From the NCBI GenBank assembly GCA_030917395.1, contig JAUPUU010000180.1:62001-126000 (forward strand): a stretch of 64,000 bases of DNA, given 5' to 3'. The notes beneath the pieces are model-generated. The model did not search any database and was not told where the DNA came from. It was given only the letters and a program-made list of their open reading frames with translations. Below, piece by piece: positions 1 to 9,349 of the stretch. Source of the DNA: Cyanobacteriota bacterium erpe_2018_sw_21hr_WHONDRS-SW48-000092_B_bin.40 (GTDB lineage Bacteria; Cyanobacteriota; Vampirovibrionia; Obscuribacterales; Obscuribacteraceae). Numbering within the stretch: position 1 is the stretch's first letter; every line of letters starts with the position of its first letter. Both the position numbers and the translations under genes were made by a program.

Positions 1-740
1 GCGTAATTGCGAGTGAGAGCGAGGCGATACATGTGTTCGCCCTCCCCTTCAGCCCCTAAGAGTGCAGAAGCTGGCAAATAAATCTCATCGAGCCGAGCAG
101 AGCTAATCACCTGGGCGCGACGTCCCAGACTCGCGGCTCTATCACCGAAATCAATATCGTCATCGGCACCAACCAAGAAGTAGCTAAAGCGTTCTTTGCT
201 ACCTAAGGCCTGACCGCGACCACTAACTTCACGCCGATCTTCACTAGCAGCAACAAGATACCACTGGGCGATACCGCCATTGACAAAAGCAGGGTGCTTA
301 CCGCTCAAGACAAATTGCTCGCCTTCCTTGCGGTAAAATACCCGACCACTTTTGATTCCGCCAGACATGCCGAAGCCAGCCAAGCAAGCTTCTTCCATCA
401 GAGGGGAGAGAAACTTTGCTTTCTGCTCATCGCTACCAAAATCGATAACGAACTGCTGCGCAATAGAAGAAGCCTCAACACTGCCAGCGATACCACTACA
501 GCCATAGGCCAATTCTTCAGCGATTAAGCAATTATCGAAACAGCTGAGACCAAGACCGTTAAGAGCCTCAGGCACGCAGGCATTTGCTAGACCTGTTTGC
601 CAAAGCTTGTCAAAAATGTCTCCGGCAAAATCAGCCGACTGGTCATACTTATGAGCCTGGGCCGCAATTTCTCGAGCAGCGAAATCGCGAGCCAACTTTT
701 GGTATTCCTGCTGCTCTGAAGTCAATTTGTGGCTGATCAT
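1..740 (-). CDS. Acyl-CoA dehydrogenase, N-terminal part (cut by window edge)
   Basis: This reading frame runs off the left edge and is absent from the ORF track. It begins MISHKLTSEQQEYQKLARDF, the usual opening of acyl-CoA dehydrogenases, which oxidise acyl-CoA to enoyl-CoA with FAD and pass electrons to ETF. About 246 residues are visible, covering the N-terminal helical domain and much of the middle beta domain. The catalytic glutamate would lie in the missing C-terminal part. The ATG follows TAGGTAAATC, so the ribosome site is weak. The etfBA genes 7 kb away encode the expected electron acceptor. Substrate chain length cannot be judged. Confidence 0.85.
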   Translation of the reverse strand, partial: MISHKLTSEQQEYQKLARDFAAREIAAQAHKYDQSADFAGDIFDKLWQTGLANACVPEALNGLGLSCFDNCLIAEELAYGCSGIAGSVEASSIAQQFVIDFGSDEQKAKFLSPLMEEACLAGFGMSGGIKSGRVFYRKEGEQFVLSGKHPAFVNGGIAQWYLVAASEDRREVSGRGQALGSKERFSYFLVGADDDIDFGDRAASLGRRAQVISSARLDEIYLPASALLGAEGEGEHMYRLALTRNY

Positions 741-1020
741 GATTTACCTAGCTAAGCTCTTGTTTGATGTAGACATATATTGTAGGACTGCTAACAATTA
801 GCATCTTATTATCGAATTAAGGCACGACATCTTGGCAAGCGAGCAATTGTCTAGAACCCCGCGGCCTGGTGCTTTGAAGGTCAGGCTAAAAAAATCTTCA
901 TGCCCGAGTTCAAGACTGCTAGAGAAAGGGGCGACTTACCGCTTGACCATTGGAGCAGAGAAGGGCATCATTACACTGTCAAGTGAAAATCAAACCCATC
1001 AGGCCAATTCGCAGCCATAT
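741..1020. other. Divergent intergenic region before rpe
   Basis: This stretch separates the leftward acyl-CoA dehydrogenase from rpe. The ORF track extends rpe back to a TTG at 832, but the extra 63 residues are low in family resemblance and are probably not translated. No convincing promoter, terminator or RNA was found. Confidence 0.5.
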
Positions 1021-1713
1021 ATGAACGTAATAGTTGCTCCTTCAATTTTATCGGCTGACTTTTCCCGCCTGGGAGAAGAAGTTCGCCGCGCCGAAGCCGG
1101 TGGAGCAGACTGGATACATGTCGATGTTATGGATGGCCACTTCGTTCCCAACCTAACCATTGGCGCACCTGTGGTCAAATGCCTCAAGGGCGTGACCAAA
1201 TTGCCACTCGATGTTCATTTGATGATCAGCGATCCTGACAAATATCTTTCTGACTTCGCTAGCGCTGGAGCCGACTACATCACCGTGCACCAAGAAGCCT
1301 GTCATCACTTGCAGCGCACCTTATCGCATATTCGCTCACTGGGAAAGAAAGCAGGTGTAGCGCTCAATCCGGCCACCCCGGAAGATACACTCAAGTATGT
1401 TTTACAAGACCTCGACTTAGTCTTGATTATGTCAGTGAACCCAGGCTTTGGCGGTCAAAAGTTTATCGCTGAAGTCATACCCAAAATCGCCAATTTGCGA
1501 AAAATGTTTGACGAAGCTGGGCGTCCAGAAGTAATAATTTCAGTTGATGGTGGTATCAATGCCGATACCGCCAGGCAAGTAGTGGCCCATGGCGCCACGG
1601 CCATGGTAGCTGGCAACTTTGTCTATGGTGCAGCCGATTTAGGCAAAGCTATTCAAGATTTAAAAGCCGCGGGAAAGAGTGCCCCCGTCAAAGAAAAAGC
1701 AGTGCTCAAGTAG
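1021..1713 (+). CDS. rpe: Ribulose-phosphate 3-epimerase
   Basis: Interconverts ribulose 5-phosphate and xylulose 5-phosphate in the pentose phosphate pathway, in the cytosol. From the ATG at 1021 the protein is 230 aa, the normal family length, and opens with APSILSADF. The metal and acid-base motifs are all present: HVDVMDGHFVPN, DVHLMI, MSVNPGFGGQ and SVDGGIN. The ORF-track start at 832 (TTG) adds 63 residues unlike the family, so the ATG at 1021 is preferred even though no strong Shine-Dalgarno precedes it. The next gene starts 13 nt after the stop and is probably co-transcribed. Confidence 0.95.
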   Translation: MNVIVAPSILSADFSRLGEEVRRAEAGGADWIHVDVMDGHFVPNLTIGAPVVKCLKGVTKLPLDVHLMISDPDKYLSDFASAGADYITVHQEACHHLQRTLSHIRSLGKKAGVALNPATPEDTLKYVLQDLDLVLIMSVNPGFGGQKFIAEVIPKIANLRKMFDEAGRPEVIISVDGGINADTARQVVAHGATAMVAGNFVYGAADLGKAIQDLKAAGKSAPVKEKAVLK

Positions 1714-1726
1714 TAAGGAGAAAACA

Positions 1727-2320
1727 ATGACCGAGTCGTTGAAAATGACTAAGCGTATTCCGGGAGTACTGGCACTGACAATAGCAGTGGCAACAGTGTT
1801 ATCGACTCAATTCGTTTTTCCTGGCAAGGCAATGGCCGCCTATGATGATCTTTTCGTCGACACCTCAGAGATTGGGCAAGATCACCACGGAGTTGTGAGC
1901 TCTGACCAGTTTCTTGAACTAGGTGTTCCTTCTGCTAACGGCCTAAGAATCGAAGGCGAGCAATCAATGCGCCTCGGCAAATTAGACCGGGCAATTATGG
2001 TGCTGCAGCGTTCTGTCGAACTGGCACCGGCCGATATGGACGGTCGAATACTTTACGGTGAGGCTCTCGAGAAAAAGCTCATCAAGCAAAAAGACCGCGA
2101 CCCAGCTCTCTACAACTATGTCATCAAGCAATGGCTGTTCGTGGCTAAAAACGCTGAGTTTGCCGATCAAAGCATGCAGGGCTTCAACCACCTTCTTAAA
2201 GTCTGCGGCACAGTGCCGAAGAAGTGGGAAAAAGAGAAGAAATTCTTGGCTCGTGTGCTTATTCCTGAAGACGGAACTGCTCCTGTCAAGCTAGGACGCC
2301 GCACTCAAACTACTATGTAG
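1727..2320 (+). CDS. Exported TPR-like protein of unknown function
   Basis: A 197-aa protein. The start at 1727 is set by AAGGAG six bases upstream; the ORF-track start at 1679 lies inside rpe. Residues about 10-35 form a hydrophobic signal peptide ending AMA-A, so the protein is probably periplasmic or outside the cytoplasmic membrane. Residues about 70-115 resemble one or two tetratricopeptide repeats (GEQSMRLGKLDRAIMVLQRS, then ELAPADMDGR). It lies 13 nt behind rpe. Its last 8 nt overlap tail-to-tail with the gene on the other strand. A scaffold or assembly role is plausible for TPR proteins, but no specific function is recognisable. Confidence 0.7.
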   Translation: MTESLKMTKRIPGVLALTIAVATVLSTQFVFPGKAMAAYDDLFVDTSEIGQDHHGVVSSDQFLELGVPSANGLRIEGEQSMRLGKLDRAIMVLQRSVELAPADMDGRILYGEALEKKLIKQKDRDPALYNYVIKQWLFVAKNAEFADQSMQGFNHLLKVCGTVPKKWEKEKKFLARVLIPEDGTAPVKLGRRTQTTM

Positions 2321-2735
2321 TTTTTCGACGCAGCAAACGCTTGACCAATTTAACTAAATCGATGGTGCTAGCAACGGCACCCCAAATTGCAATGAGCAGT
2401 CCAAGGTAGAGCCATGCCCAGGGCGAATGCATCGTGATCAAGTGCTGCTTCATCAGCAGTACTTCACCGACAAATTTATCGCTCTCTAAATGGGCTAGTA
2501 CCAGAAGAAAGAAACCAATAAAGGCGTTAGAAAGTCCAAACAACAGGATCAACCAAGATTGCCGGGCAAGCACGAGCAAGGGCACGAAGCCTAGCAAGAG
2601 TAATGAGTCTGGTAGCCATATTAATGCACTAGTGGCCGGTATTTGGAAAGCAAGAACAATACTGAGAAGCCAAAGCGCAGTAGAAAGCACTGTAGCTACT
2701 AGCGATTTCTTGCTCGTCTTCTTTGGGCTAGCCAT
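2313..2735 (-). CDS. Small four-helix membrane protein, unknown function
   Basis: About 140 aa starting at the ATG at 2735; a TTG at 2738 is also possible. After a basic N-terminus (ASPKKTSKK) there are roughly four hydrophobic segments, and the C-terminus is strongly basic (KRLLRRK), suggesting a cytoplasmic tail. I recognise no family. Its start overlaps the stop of the TOPRIM gene upstream (TAG at 2730-2728), so the two are translationally coupled and probably act together. Its 3' end overlaps the opposing TPR-like gene by 8 nt. Confidence 0.65.
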   Translation of the reverse strand: MASPKKTSKKSLVATVLSTALWLLSIVLAFQIPATSALIWLPDSLLLLGFVPLLVLARQSWLILLFGLSNAFIGFFLLVLAHLESDKFVGEVLLMKQHLITMHSPWAWLYLGLLIAIWGAVASTIDLVKLVKRLLRRKTT

Positions 2736-3942
2736 CAAATGGCTGACCCAAAGTTAAAGTCATCCTCACAGCATCAAGAACAATGGCCATCTCAAGCGGA
2801 ACATCCGTGCTCTTCTTGCAAGAAGCGACAACTTCGTTAGCAAAGCCGATTTTATCGAAATCTCCTAAGCCTCGATCCCTATATATTTTGTTCAAGGCAT
2901 CTTTACGTCGACCGCTCTCGGGCAAGGCAAACTCACACTGAGACAGTGTTTGTCCAAATCTTGCCAAATGCTCTTCAAGCAAATAGAGCAACTGCTCATA
3001 GGAATAGCTATCCTCCAATTCCACCACCGCCAGTGATACCAGCTGATCACAATCGCGCAGTGCATCTTCAATTAACTCAGCCGAGTGTTCGGCGTCACCG
3101 TCAAGCACACAGACAATCGGCAAGCGCACCGTATCTTTAATTGTCAGATAGCGCCGAGCTACTTGTTTAGCACCGCCACTGGCAATAACTTCCACACCTA
3201 GCTGACTAAAGGACAGACCAGACAAGCGAGCAAAGTGCGGCAAGACGATGGCCTCAGTCTGTCCTTCTACCAAGAGCAAAAGATTTGGTCTTAGCTTTCC
3301 GGCTAGCTTCTTGGCACATTCATAAACTTTGTCTGCAAGAACTTCAACAGACAGAAGAGGCAGAGCGGCATGACCAGAGGCCAAAGCATCAGCCTTCAAT
3401 TCTCGGAAAATCTCTTGAACGAGAAGAACTCGCTCTAGATCTTCTTTCTTTTCGGTCTGTCTGAGGCTTTCCCACTCACTAAAGCGCCAATCTATAGTGG
3501 CCAGAAGACAAGCGCGCAACCATGCTTGAGCAGCCCGGGAACAGCCGTGCCCAAGGAGCTCAAGCAAAGCTTGCATTTTGGGGCTGAGCTGCACTTCGTC
3601 AGTGATATGTTGATACTGCTGATACCAAATCGTCAAAGCAGTTTCACTAAAGACCCGCAAATCATCGAGTGCTATAGCTAAGCTGAGAATTTGCGAAAGA
3701 CTCGGTTCTTCAACATTTTGCGGGCCAAAGATTTGCCCGAAAGTCTTTGCCAGAGTTAAATAGTTGCTTTCAATTGAGCGTAAAATCGGCTTGGTATCTG
3801 GGTTCTTGGCACATTGCTTGGCGACAGTCTTACGCATTCTGGCAAAGCGACTGGCAGGTTCCTCAAAGGCAAGTTGCCTTAAGGCGGCAACGAACAGTTC
3901 GTTTACATCTGGTTTGCGAAAAACTATCTCTTCACATGTCAA
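2728..3942 (-). CDS. TOPRIM-domain (OLD-like) protein without an ATPase domain
   Basis: A 404-aa protein. The C-terminal half holds an OLD-type TOPRIM fold: LLLLVEGQTEAIVLPHF supplies the catalytic glutamate, ASGGAKQVARR follows, and IVCVLDGDAE supplies the DxD metal site. TOPRIM domains of OLD, RecR and topoisomerase proteins cut or bind nucleic acid with a divalent metal. The first ~210 residues are helical and match nothing I know. There is no Walker A motif, so this is not a full OLD nuclease with its ABC ATPase. The TTG at 3942 is the first possible start after an in-frame stop. It overlaps a four-helix membrane protein gene downstream. A nuclease or DNA-repair or defence role is inference. 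Confidence 0.65.
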   Translation of the reverse strand: MTCEEIVFRKPDVNELFVAALRQLAFEEPASRFARMRKTVAKQCAKNPDTKPILRSIESNYLTLAKTFGQIFGPQNVEEPSLSQILSLAIALDDLRVFSETALTIWYQQYQHITDEVQLSPKMQALLELLGHGCSRAAQAWLRACLLATIDWRFSEWESLRQTEKKEDLERVLLVQEIFRELKADALASGHAALPLLSVEVLADKVYECAKKLAGKLRPNLLLLVEGQTEAIVLPHFARLSGLSFSQLGVEVIASGGAKQVARRYLTIKDTVRLPIVCVLDGDAEHSAELIEDALRDCDQLVSLAVVELEDSYSYEQLLYLLEEHLARFGQTLSQCEFALPESGRRKDALNKIYRDRGLGDFDKIGFANEVVASCKKSTDVPLEMAIVLDAVRMTLTLGQPFDG

Positions 3943-4046
3943 ACTTCGTAATTACCCCTTTCTAAACCGCCGACCAACCTATAGTCTAGTAAGTTCGCTC
4001 TTAGCAAGCAAGCGAAACTGACGGCGATGTAAAAAGAGAGTTGTAG

Positions 4047-5474
4047 ATGTCCTCTTCGGCAGACGAGCGTGAAATCTCGCCTGAAATTGAATCTAGCGAG
4101 ATTAACTCCACCGACCGACTGGTGAGCGGCTCAACTTGGGCTGCCATCTGGCACATGAGCTGGCCCATGATGGTGCAAATGCTGGTGATTTCATCGGCTA
4201 GCTTTGTCGATATCTGGGTGGCCGGTAAACTCGGTTCTGAAGTACAGGCAGCACTCGGCATCTGCAATCAAATCTGGTTTCTGATGCTGCTTTTGACCGT
4301 AGCTCTATCTTCAGGAACCATGGCTCTGATCAGTCGTTTCTGGGGGGCTCGCGACTATAGCCAGGCTGTAGAAGCCGGTCGGCAGTCACTGATTTTTTGC
4401 ATACTGTTTGGGGTGCTCTCGACTCTAGCTGGGTGGGGCGCCGCCAAACCACTGTTAGCGATGGCTGGAGCCAGCCCCCACGTGCAAGAACTGGGCTGGC
4501 AGTATCTATCTATCGACCTCCTGTCACAACTACCTTTTACTGTGGTCTGGACAGCACACTCGATGTTTCGTGCCATCGGCAATTCCAGAGTGCCTCTGCT
4601 CAACTGGTTTTTCATGGCAGTGGTAATCATTGGTCTAGATTTTTTCCTCTGCTTAGGCTGGCCTCAGTTAGGAGTCTCAGGCATCGGCTGGGCTTGGTTT
4701 GCTGGCGGATTAGTGGGTATGTCACTCAATCTCTATCTCTTATCGAAGTCTGATCTGGCAGGCTCTCTCAATCTCTGGCCAGCTATCAAAGGCGGCTTGA
4801 CGAAAGAAACAAAGGAATGGATCTGGCGTATTCTGAAAATCGGCATTCCCACATGCATTCAAGATCTAGCCTGGGTAATGGGCAATTTCGCCCTCTTTCT
4901 CATTTTCGCCATGACTAAAGACCCCACGGCCTGCCAGGCGGCTTGGACCATAGGCTTCAGAGTTGAAGAAATGCTTTGTACCTTGCCCCTGCATGCTCTA
5001 GCTACTTCAATTGGCACAATTGTTGGTCAAAACCTGGGTGCAAAAAAACCAGAGCGCGCTGAAGCTACGGGCTGGCAAGCCATGAAAATTGGCTTGGCCA
5101 TTGAATTTCCCACGGCCCTAATCATGTTTGTTTTCGCCACACCAATTGCCAGCATGATGAGCAGTGAACCCAATGTGGTTAGCTGCACAGCCGATTATTT
5201 CCGTATCGTTGGTCTCTCTGAGCCACTGACTGCTTGCTGGATAGTATTATTTGGCGCACTGACTGGGGCCGGCTACACGAAATGGCCAATGTGGATTGGC
5301 ATACTTTGTCTAACAGTGGTGCGACTACCACTCGCCTTTTTGCTCACCACTAAATATGGTCTTGCTCTCGGCCCACCGGGCATCTGGCTGGGGATTGCCG
5401 CCTCCTCATCAATCATAGGATTGCTAGCAGTCTGGCGCTTTAAGTCTGGTGTCTGGAAAACGCAACAAGTCTAA
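4047..5474 (+). CDS. MATE-family efflux transporter
   Basis: A 475-aa integral membrane protein with about 12 hydrophobic segments arranged as two homologous halves, the layout of MATE (multidrug and toxic compound extrusion) carriers. These use Na+ or H+ gradients to export cationic compounds. Family-like stretches include the opening WPMMVQMLVISSASFVDIW, and LPLHALATSIGTIVGQNLGA in the second half. The ATG at 4047 follows a purine-rich AAAGAGAG. It is transcribed divergently from the TOPRIM gene and stands 82 nt before radC. The substrate cannot be predicted. Confidence 0.9.
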   Translation: MSSSADEREISPEIESSEINSTDRLVSGSTWAAIWHMSWPMMVQMLVISSASFVDIWVAGKLGSEVQAALGICNQIWFLMLLLTVALSSGTMALISRFWGARDYSQAVEAGRQSLIFCILFGVLSTLAGWGAAKPLLAMAGASPHVQELGWQYLSIDLLSQLPFTVVWTAHSMFRAIGNSRVPLLNWFFMAVVIIGLDFFLCLGWPQLGVSGIGWAWFAGGLVGMSLNLYLLSKSDLAGSLNLWPAIKGGLTKETKEWIWRILKIGIPTCIQDLAWVMGNFALFLIFAMTKDPTACQAAWTIGFRVEEMLCTLPLHALATSIGTIVGQNLGAKKPERAEATGWQAMKIGLAIEFPTALIMFVFATPIASMMSSEPNVVSCTADYFRIVGLSEPLTACWIVLFGALTGAGYTKWPMWIGILCLTVVRLPLAFLLTTKYGLALGPPGIWLGIAASSSIIGLLAVWRFKSGVWKTQQV

Positions 5475-5556
5475 AATTTAGAATTTTGAATTGAACTTTA
5501 GTGAGTTCTGCAACGTCTTAAGAAGAAGACTGGCTGACTGCGCTGAGGAAGAATCA

Positions 5557-6090
5557 ATGAAAAAAGGAAAGACCGTGCAATTGAGCACCTTGCTCGACTA
5601 TCAAATTCCCAAGCTTAAGCTCTGTCTTGTGAAAGAAGAAATAAACCTCAAACCACCGTTTCCGGCCATAAAATCTGCCGAAGATGCCGCTTCTCTTCTT
5701 AAGCCTTTGCACTTTGCCTCAGAAGAACACTTTGTCAGCCTACACCTCAATACTAAGTTCGAAGTAATTGGCCTACACGAAGTTTCCCACGGTACCCTCT
5801 CGGCCTCTCTGGTTCATCCAAGAGAGGTATTTAAAGCCGCCCTGGTTGCCAACAGCTATGCCATTCTAGTCTGTCACAATCACCCATCTGGAGCCAAGCT
5901 GACGCCTTCAAAAGAAGACTTCGAAACCACCAAGCAGCTAATAGCAGCAGGCAAAGTGCTGGGAGTAAGCGTACTTGACCACCTAATTCTTGGCCTGAAG
6001 AACACAATAAGTAGTGCCGCTAAGAGGGGTAAAGAGCATTTTGAAATATTTAGTTTCCGCGAAAATCATCCAGAAATCTGGGACTGTTAG
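5557..6090 (+). CDS. radC: Short RadC-like JAB-domain protein
   Basis: A 177-aa protein carrying the RadC/JAB metalloprotease-like domain with the zinc motif HNHPSG, followed by [12 protein letters not shown] and LDHLILG. The start at 5557 is chosen because GAGGA stands 7 bases upstream; the track's TTG at 5491 has no such site. Standard RadC is about 225 aa with an N-terminal helix-hairpin-helix segment, which is missing here. Short RadC forms are common on mobile elements, but no mobile-element genes surround this one. The biochemical role of RadC is unsettled. It ends 23 nt before ispG. Confidence 0.85.
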   Translation: MKKGKTVQLSTLLDYQIPKLKLCLVKEEINLKPPFPAIKSAEDAASLLKPLHFASEEHFVSLHLNTKFEVIGLHEVSHGTLSASLVHPREVFKAALVANSYAILVCHNHPSGAKLTPSKEDFETTKQLIAAGKVLGVSVLDHLILGLKNTISSAAKRGKEHFEIFSFRENHPEIWDC

Positions 6091-6113
6091 CAACTTTCAA
6101 GTATGATTTCGGT

Positions 6114-7337
6114 ATGACATTTACTGAAAAAAGAAAAACGGCCGTAGTTAAAATCGGCAACAAAGAGATGGGCGGCGCTTGCCCCGTGTTGGTTCAATCT
6201 ATGACCAATACGCCCACTGAAGACCCGCAAGCCACCGCCGATCAAGTAATTGAGTTAGCTGACGCTGGCTCAGAAATTGTGCGCATCACAGTTAACACAA
6301 AAGAAGCCGCCAAAGCTGTGCCCAAAATAGTTAGCTTGCTAGAGCAGCGAGGCTATGACACACCGCTGGTGGGCGATTTTCACTATAACGGTCACCTGCT
6401 ACTTTCTGAGTTTCATGACTGCGCCAAACTACTGGCAAAATATCGTATAAATCCTGGCAATGTAGGTCGGGGTGAAAAGCATGATGGTAACTTCAGAGCC
6501 ATGGTAGAGGCTGCTCTCAAATGGCAGAAGCCAGTGCGTATAGGCGTCAACTGGGGCTCACTCGACCAAGAGTTGTTAGCAAAGATGATGGACGAAAATG
6601 CTTTGCTGCCAGAACCTAAAGATGGTCACGAAGTATTGATTGATGCCATTGTCGAAAGCGCTTTGTCATCAGCGGCGGTGGCAGAAAAATATGGTCTTAG
6701 TAAAGGACAAATAGTTCTTTCTGCCAAAGTTTCAGAAGTACGAGATCTTGTTAGCGTTTACACCCGCTTGGCAGCGAACTGCGACTATGCCTTGCATCTC
6801 GGACTGACAGAAGCAGGCATGGGCATGAAAGGCATTGTGGCATCCACCGCCGCTTTATCAGTATTGTTAGCTCAGGGTATCGGCGATACCATTCGCGTAA
6901 GTCTTACACCAGCTCCTGGTGCAGCTCGCGACCAAGAAGTAAGAGTTTGCCAGCAAATTCTGCAATCACTGGGTATCCGTTCATTCAATCCACAAGTTAC
7001 AGCCTGCCCAGGTTGTGGCCGAACCACTAGCACTGTTTTCCAAGAGTTGGCCCAAGATATACAAGAGCATCTGACAGCAGAGCGCGCTCGTTGGCAACAG
7101 CAGTATCCGGGAGTGGAAGAACTTAAGGTGGCGGTAATGGGTTGCATCGTCAATGGCCCAGGCGAATCTAAACACGCTGATATCGGTATTTCCCTTCCTG
7201 GTACTGGAGAGGAGCCACGCGCACCCGTTTATATTGATGGCAAACATTTCACCACACTAGGTGGGCCGAATTTAGCGCAAGACTTCATTAAGCTAGTCAA
7301 CGACTATGTTGAAAACCGCTACGCTCTAAGAAGCTGA
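6114..7337 (+). CDS. ispG: 4-hydroxy-3-methylbut-2-enyl diphosphate synthase
   Basis: IspG (GcpE) converts methylerythritol cyclodiphosphate to HMBPP, the penultimate step of the non-mevalonate isoprenoid pathway, using a 4Fe-4S cluster. The 407-aa protein begins with the conserved [13 protein letters not shown] barrel motif. It carries the cluster ligands in CPGCGRT (two cysteines) and GCIVNGPGE (third cysteine), with the final glutamate ligand in the latter region. The length fits the compact bacterial form, without the plant or Chlamydia insert. The gene lies 23 nt after radC and ends at a strong bidirectional hairpin. Confidence 0.96.
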   Translation: MTFTEKRKTAVVKIGNKEMGGACPVLVQSMTNTPTEDPQATADQVIELADAGSEIVRITVNTKEAAKAVPKIVSLLEQRGYDTPLVGDFHYNGHLLLSEFHDCAKLLAKYRINPGNVGRGEKHDGNFRAMVEAALKWQKPVRIGVNWGSLDQELLAKMMDENALLPEPKDGHEVLIDAIVESALSSAAVAEKYGLSKGQIVLSAKVSEVRDLVSVYTRLAANCDYALHLGLTEAGMGMKGIVASTAALSVLLAQGIGDTIRVSLTPAPGAARDQEVRVCQQILQSLGIRSFNPQVTACPGCGRTTSTVFQELAQDIQEHLTAERARWQQQYPGVEELKVAVMGCIVNGPGESKHADIGISLPGTGEEPRAPVYIDGKHFTTLGGPNLAQDFIKLVNDYVENRYALRS

Positions 7338-7354
7338 ACAAGAATCGCAAAATA

Positions 7355-7387
7355 GAAAGCAGAGCTGGCGGTCAGCTCTGCTTTTCT
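7355..7387. terminator. Bidirectional terminator between ispG and etfA
   Basis: AAGCAGAGCTG and CAGCTCTGCTT form an 11-12 bp perfect stem around GCGGT, flanked by T-rich sequence on the right and A-rich sequence on the left. It can terminate ispG on the plus strand and etfA on the minus strand. Confidence 0.8.
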
Positions 7388-7413
7388 GTATTGAAGCCGT
7401 TAACAACTAGATT

Positions 7414-8391
7414 TTAGTTGTGCTCGTGCAACTTGCGTACTTCAGTAGTGAGCTTAGGCACTATTTCTAAGACATCACCAACGATACCGTAATTGGCAAA
7501 TTTGAAGATCGGTGCATCAGGATCTTTGTTTATTGCCACAATTACTTTAGAAGAAGACATACCAGCTAAATGCTGAATGGCTCCTGATATTCCGCAAGCG
7601 AAATAGAGTTGTGGACTGACAGTTTTACCGGTCTGGCCTACTTGGAATTGGTGATCGATCCAGCCAGCATCGACGACAGCACGTGAAGCTCCGAGAGCGG
7701 CGCCAAGAGCATCGCAAAGAGACTGCAAGACTGGCCAGTTTTCTGGGCCCTTGATACCACGACCACCAGCAACAATTATTGCCGCTTCAGACAGCTCTAC
7801 TTTAGCTCCTTCAGAGGCATGAACAGCCACAACTTTAGCGCTTACTTTATCGGCTGCGACGGTCAAATCTTCAACAGCACCAGCAGAACCGCTTGATTGA
7901 TTGACAGCAAAAACATTTGGTCTAAGTGTTATGAATGAAAGTGGTGCATCAATCTCATAGACACCCCAGCACTTGCCAGAGTACATCGGGCGCACGGGCA
8001 AAAGATTAGAGCCTTCTTGTTGCAAGGCCATAACGTCAGCGATACAAGGAGCATCAAGACGGGCAGCAACACGAGGGATAAAATCTTTAGCCATAGCCGT
8101 GTGAGCAGCGAAAACATAACGAGGATCGCTCTTTTTCACGGCCTCAGCAGCAGCAGCGGTAAAGGCTTCTGTTGAATAGCTGGCGAACTGCTCGCCATCA
8201 GCAACTAAAATAGAGGTCGGTTCGTACTTTGCCACTTCAGCAGCCAGAGCTTTTACTCCACTGCCTACCAAAAAGGCGGTGACACTCTCACCACTTTGGG
8301 CCCGACGTTTTGCTTCAGAAAGAGCCTCAACAGAGGCTTTTCTTAGTTGGCCATTGCGCTGTTCGACAAAAACTAGATAGCCTTGCGACAT
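7414..8391 (-). CDS. etfA: Electron transfer flavoprotein, alpha subunit
   Basis: A 325-aa FAD-binding subunit of ETF, which takes electrons from acyl-CoA dehydrogenases and related flavoproteins and passes them to the quinone pool. The C-terminal half shows the FAD domain in order: VAGGRGIKGPENW, ASRAVVDAGW, QVGQTGKTVSPQLYFACGISGA and AINKDPDAPIF. The N-terminal domain pairs with EtfB. It lies 34 nt downstream of etfB on the same strand, and the pair ends at the shared hairpin near 7370. Confidence 0.95.
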   Translation of the reverse strand: MSQGYLVFVEQRNGQLRKASVEALSEAKRRAQSGESVTAFLVGSGVKALAAEVAKYEPTSILVADGEQFASYSTEAFTAAAAEAVKKSDPRYVFAAHTAMAKDFIPRVAARLDAPCIADVMALQQEGSNLLPVRPMYSGKCWGVYEIDAPLSFITLRPNVFAVNQSSGSAGAVEDLTVAADKVSAKVVAVHASEGAKVELSEAAIIVAGGRGIKGPENWPVLQSLCDALGAALGASRAVVDAGWIDHQFQVGQTGKTVSPQLYFACGISGAIQHLAGMSSSKVIVAINKDPDAPIFKFANYGIVGDVLEIVPKLTTEVRKLHEHN

Positions 8392-8425
8392 TTTTTTATT
8401 CTCCTAAGAAATTATCTTGCAGTTT

Positions 8426-9214
8426 CTAAAGCACGTGAGCTTCACTGTGCAACAAACTGACCAGCTCTTTAACTTGACTATCAACGTCGCCTTCTATTTT
8501 GCGGCCCTGAGGACGATCTGGTGGCAACATCATTTCTTTGATACGCACTTTGACATTGGCAGCACCAACAGTGCCTTTCACTCCCAGCGCAGTTGCGTCT
8601 TTGACAGCAATCTCTTTGCGACGAGCAGCCATCACGCCTTTGATACCAGGATAGCGTGGCTCATTTAAGCCCTTTTGGCAGCTAATTACCGCTGGCAATG
8701 AGCCTTCCACTGATTCGTGTGCTCCTTCAATTTCGCGTTCGGCCTTGAAAGTCGTACCTTCAACTTCGAGTTTAAGCACCATGGTTGTTTGAGCGCAGCC
8801 AAGCAGCTCAGCCAACATTGAAGGCACTTGACTGTTATCGCCACCAGCGCCCTGATGACCACAGAACACTAAATCGTAGCCGCCATCTTTAATTGCAGCT
8901 GCCAATACTTTAGCTGTAGACAAAGTATCGAGATTGGCAAAATCGGCATCGTTTAAGTGCACAGCACTGTCTATTCCACGAGCAAGGCTATCGCGCAGCA
9001 CATCGGTACATTCGGCACCACCTAAGGCGATGACAGTGGTGTCACCACCATGCTTCTCTTTTTGTTTGAGAGCTTCTTCTATTGCAAATTCATCATAGGG
9101 GCTGGTAATAAAGCGAACACCGGTGTAGTCGATATTCTTTTTGTCTGCAGCTATGGCAATTTTAGTTTCCGTGTCTGGCACGGCTTTAACGCAAACAGCA
9201 ATCTTCAAGGCCAT
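8426..9214 (-). CDS. etfB: Electron transfer flavoprotein, beta subunit
   Basis: A 262-aa AMP-binding partner of EtfA in the ETF heterodimer. It opens IAVCVKAVPDTETKI, typical of EtfB. It also contains ALGGAECTDVLRDSLARG and the recognition-loop region LPAVISCQKGLNEPRYP, through which ETF docks with dehydrogenases. The start at 9214 follows an AAGGAG at good spacing. First gene of the etfBA operon, with a candidate promoter about 45 nt upstream. It fits the partial acyl-CoA dehydrogenase at the left edge. Confidence 0.95.
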   Translation of the reverse strand: MALKIAVCVKAVPDTETKIAIAADKKNIDYTGVRFITSPYDEFAIEEALKQKEKHGGDTTVIALGGAECTDVLRDSLARGIDSAVHLNDADFANLDTLSTAKVLAAAIKDGGYDLVFCGHQGAGGDNSQVPSMLAELLGCAQTTMVLKLEVEGTTFKAEREIEGAHESVEGSLPAVISCQKGLNEPRYPGIKGVMAARRKEIAVKDATALGVKGTVGAANVKVRIKEMMLPPDRPQGRKIEGDVDSQVKELVSLLHSEAHVL

Positions 9215-9260
9215 GTCTCCTTAAGAGCGGCAAATAAATTCAAGTGTAATTCAGCACCAA

Positions 9261-9288
9261 ATTATAGGCATGCTCTGGCCAATACTAA
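9261..9288 (-). promoter_or_regulatory. Candidate sigma70 promoter of etfBA
   Basis: On the minus strand a perfect TATAAT (9266-9261) is preceded 16 bases upstream by TTAGTA, a 4/6 match to TTGACA. It lies about 45 nt before the etfB start. Only sequence resemblance supports it. Confidence 0.45.
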
Positions 9289-9349
9289 GGATTATTACCA
9301 CATTCCTTAATGGCGCATGAAATGGCCTAAAGAATGGCTGGAAAAATGC

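Noticed and set aside
832-1020. N-terminal extension of rpe from a TTG
   Set aside because: Rpe proteins start at the APSILSADF region; the extra 63 residues have no family resemblance, and the ATG at 1021 gives normal length.
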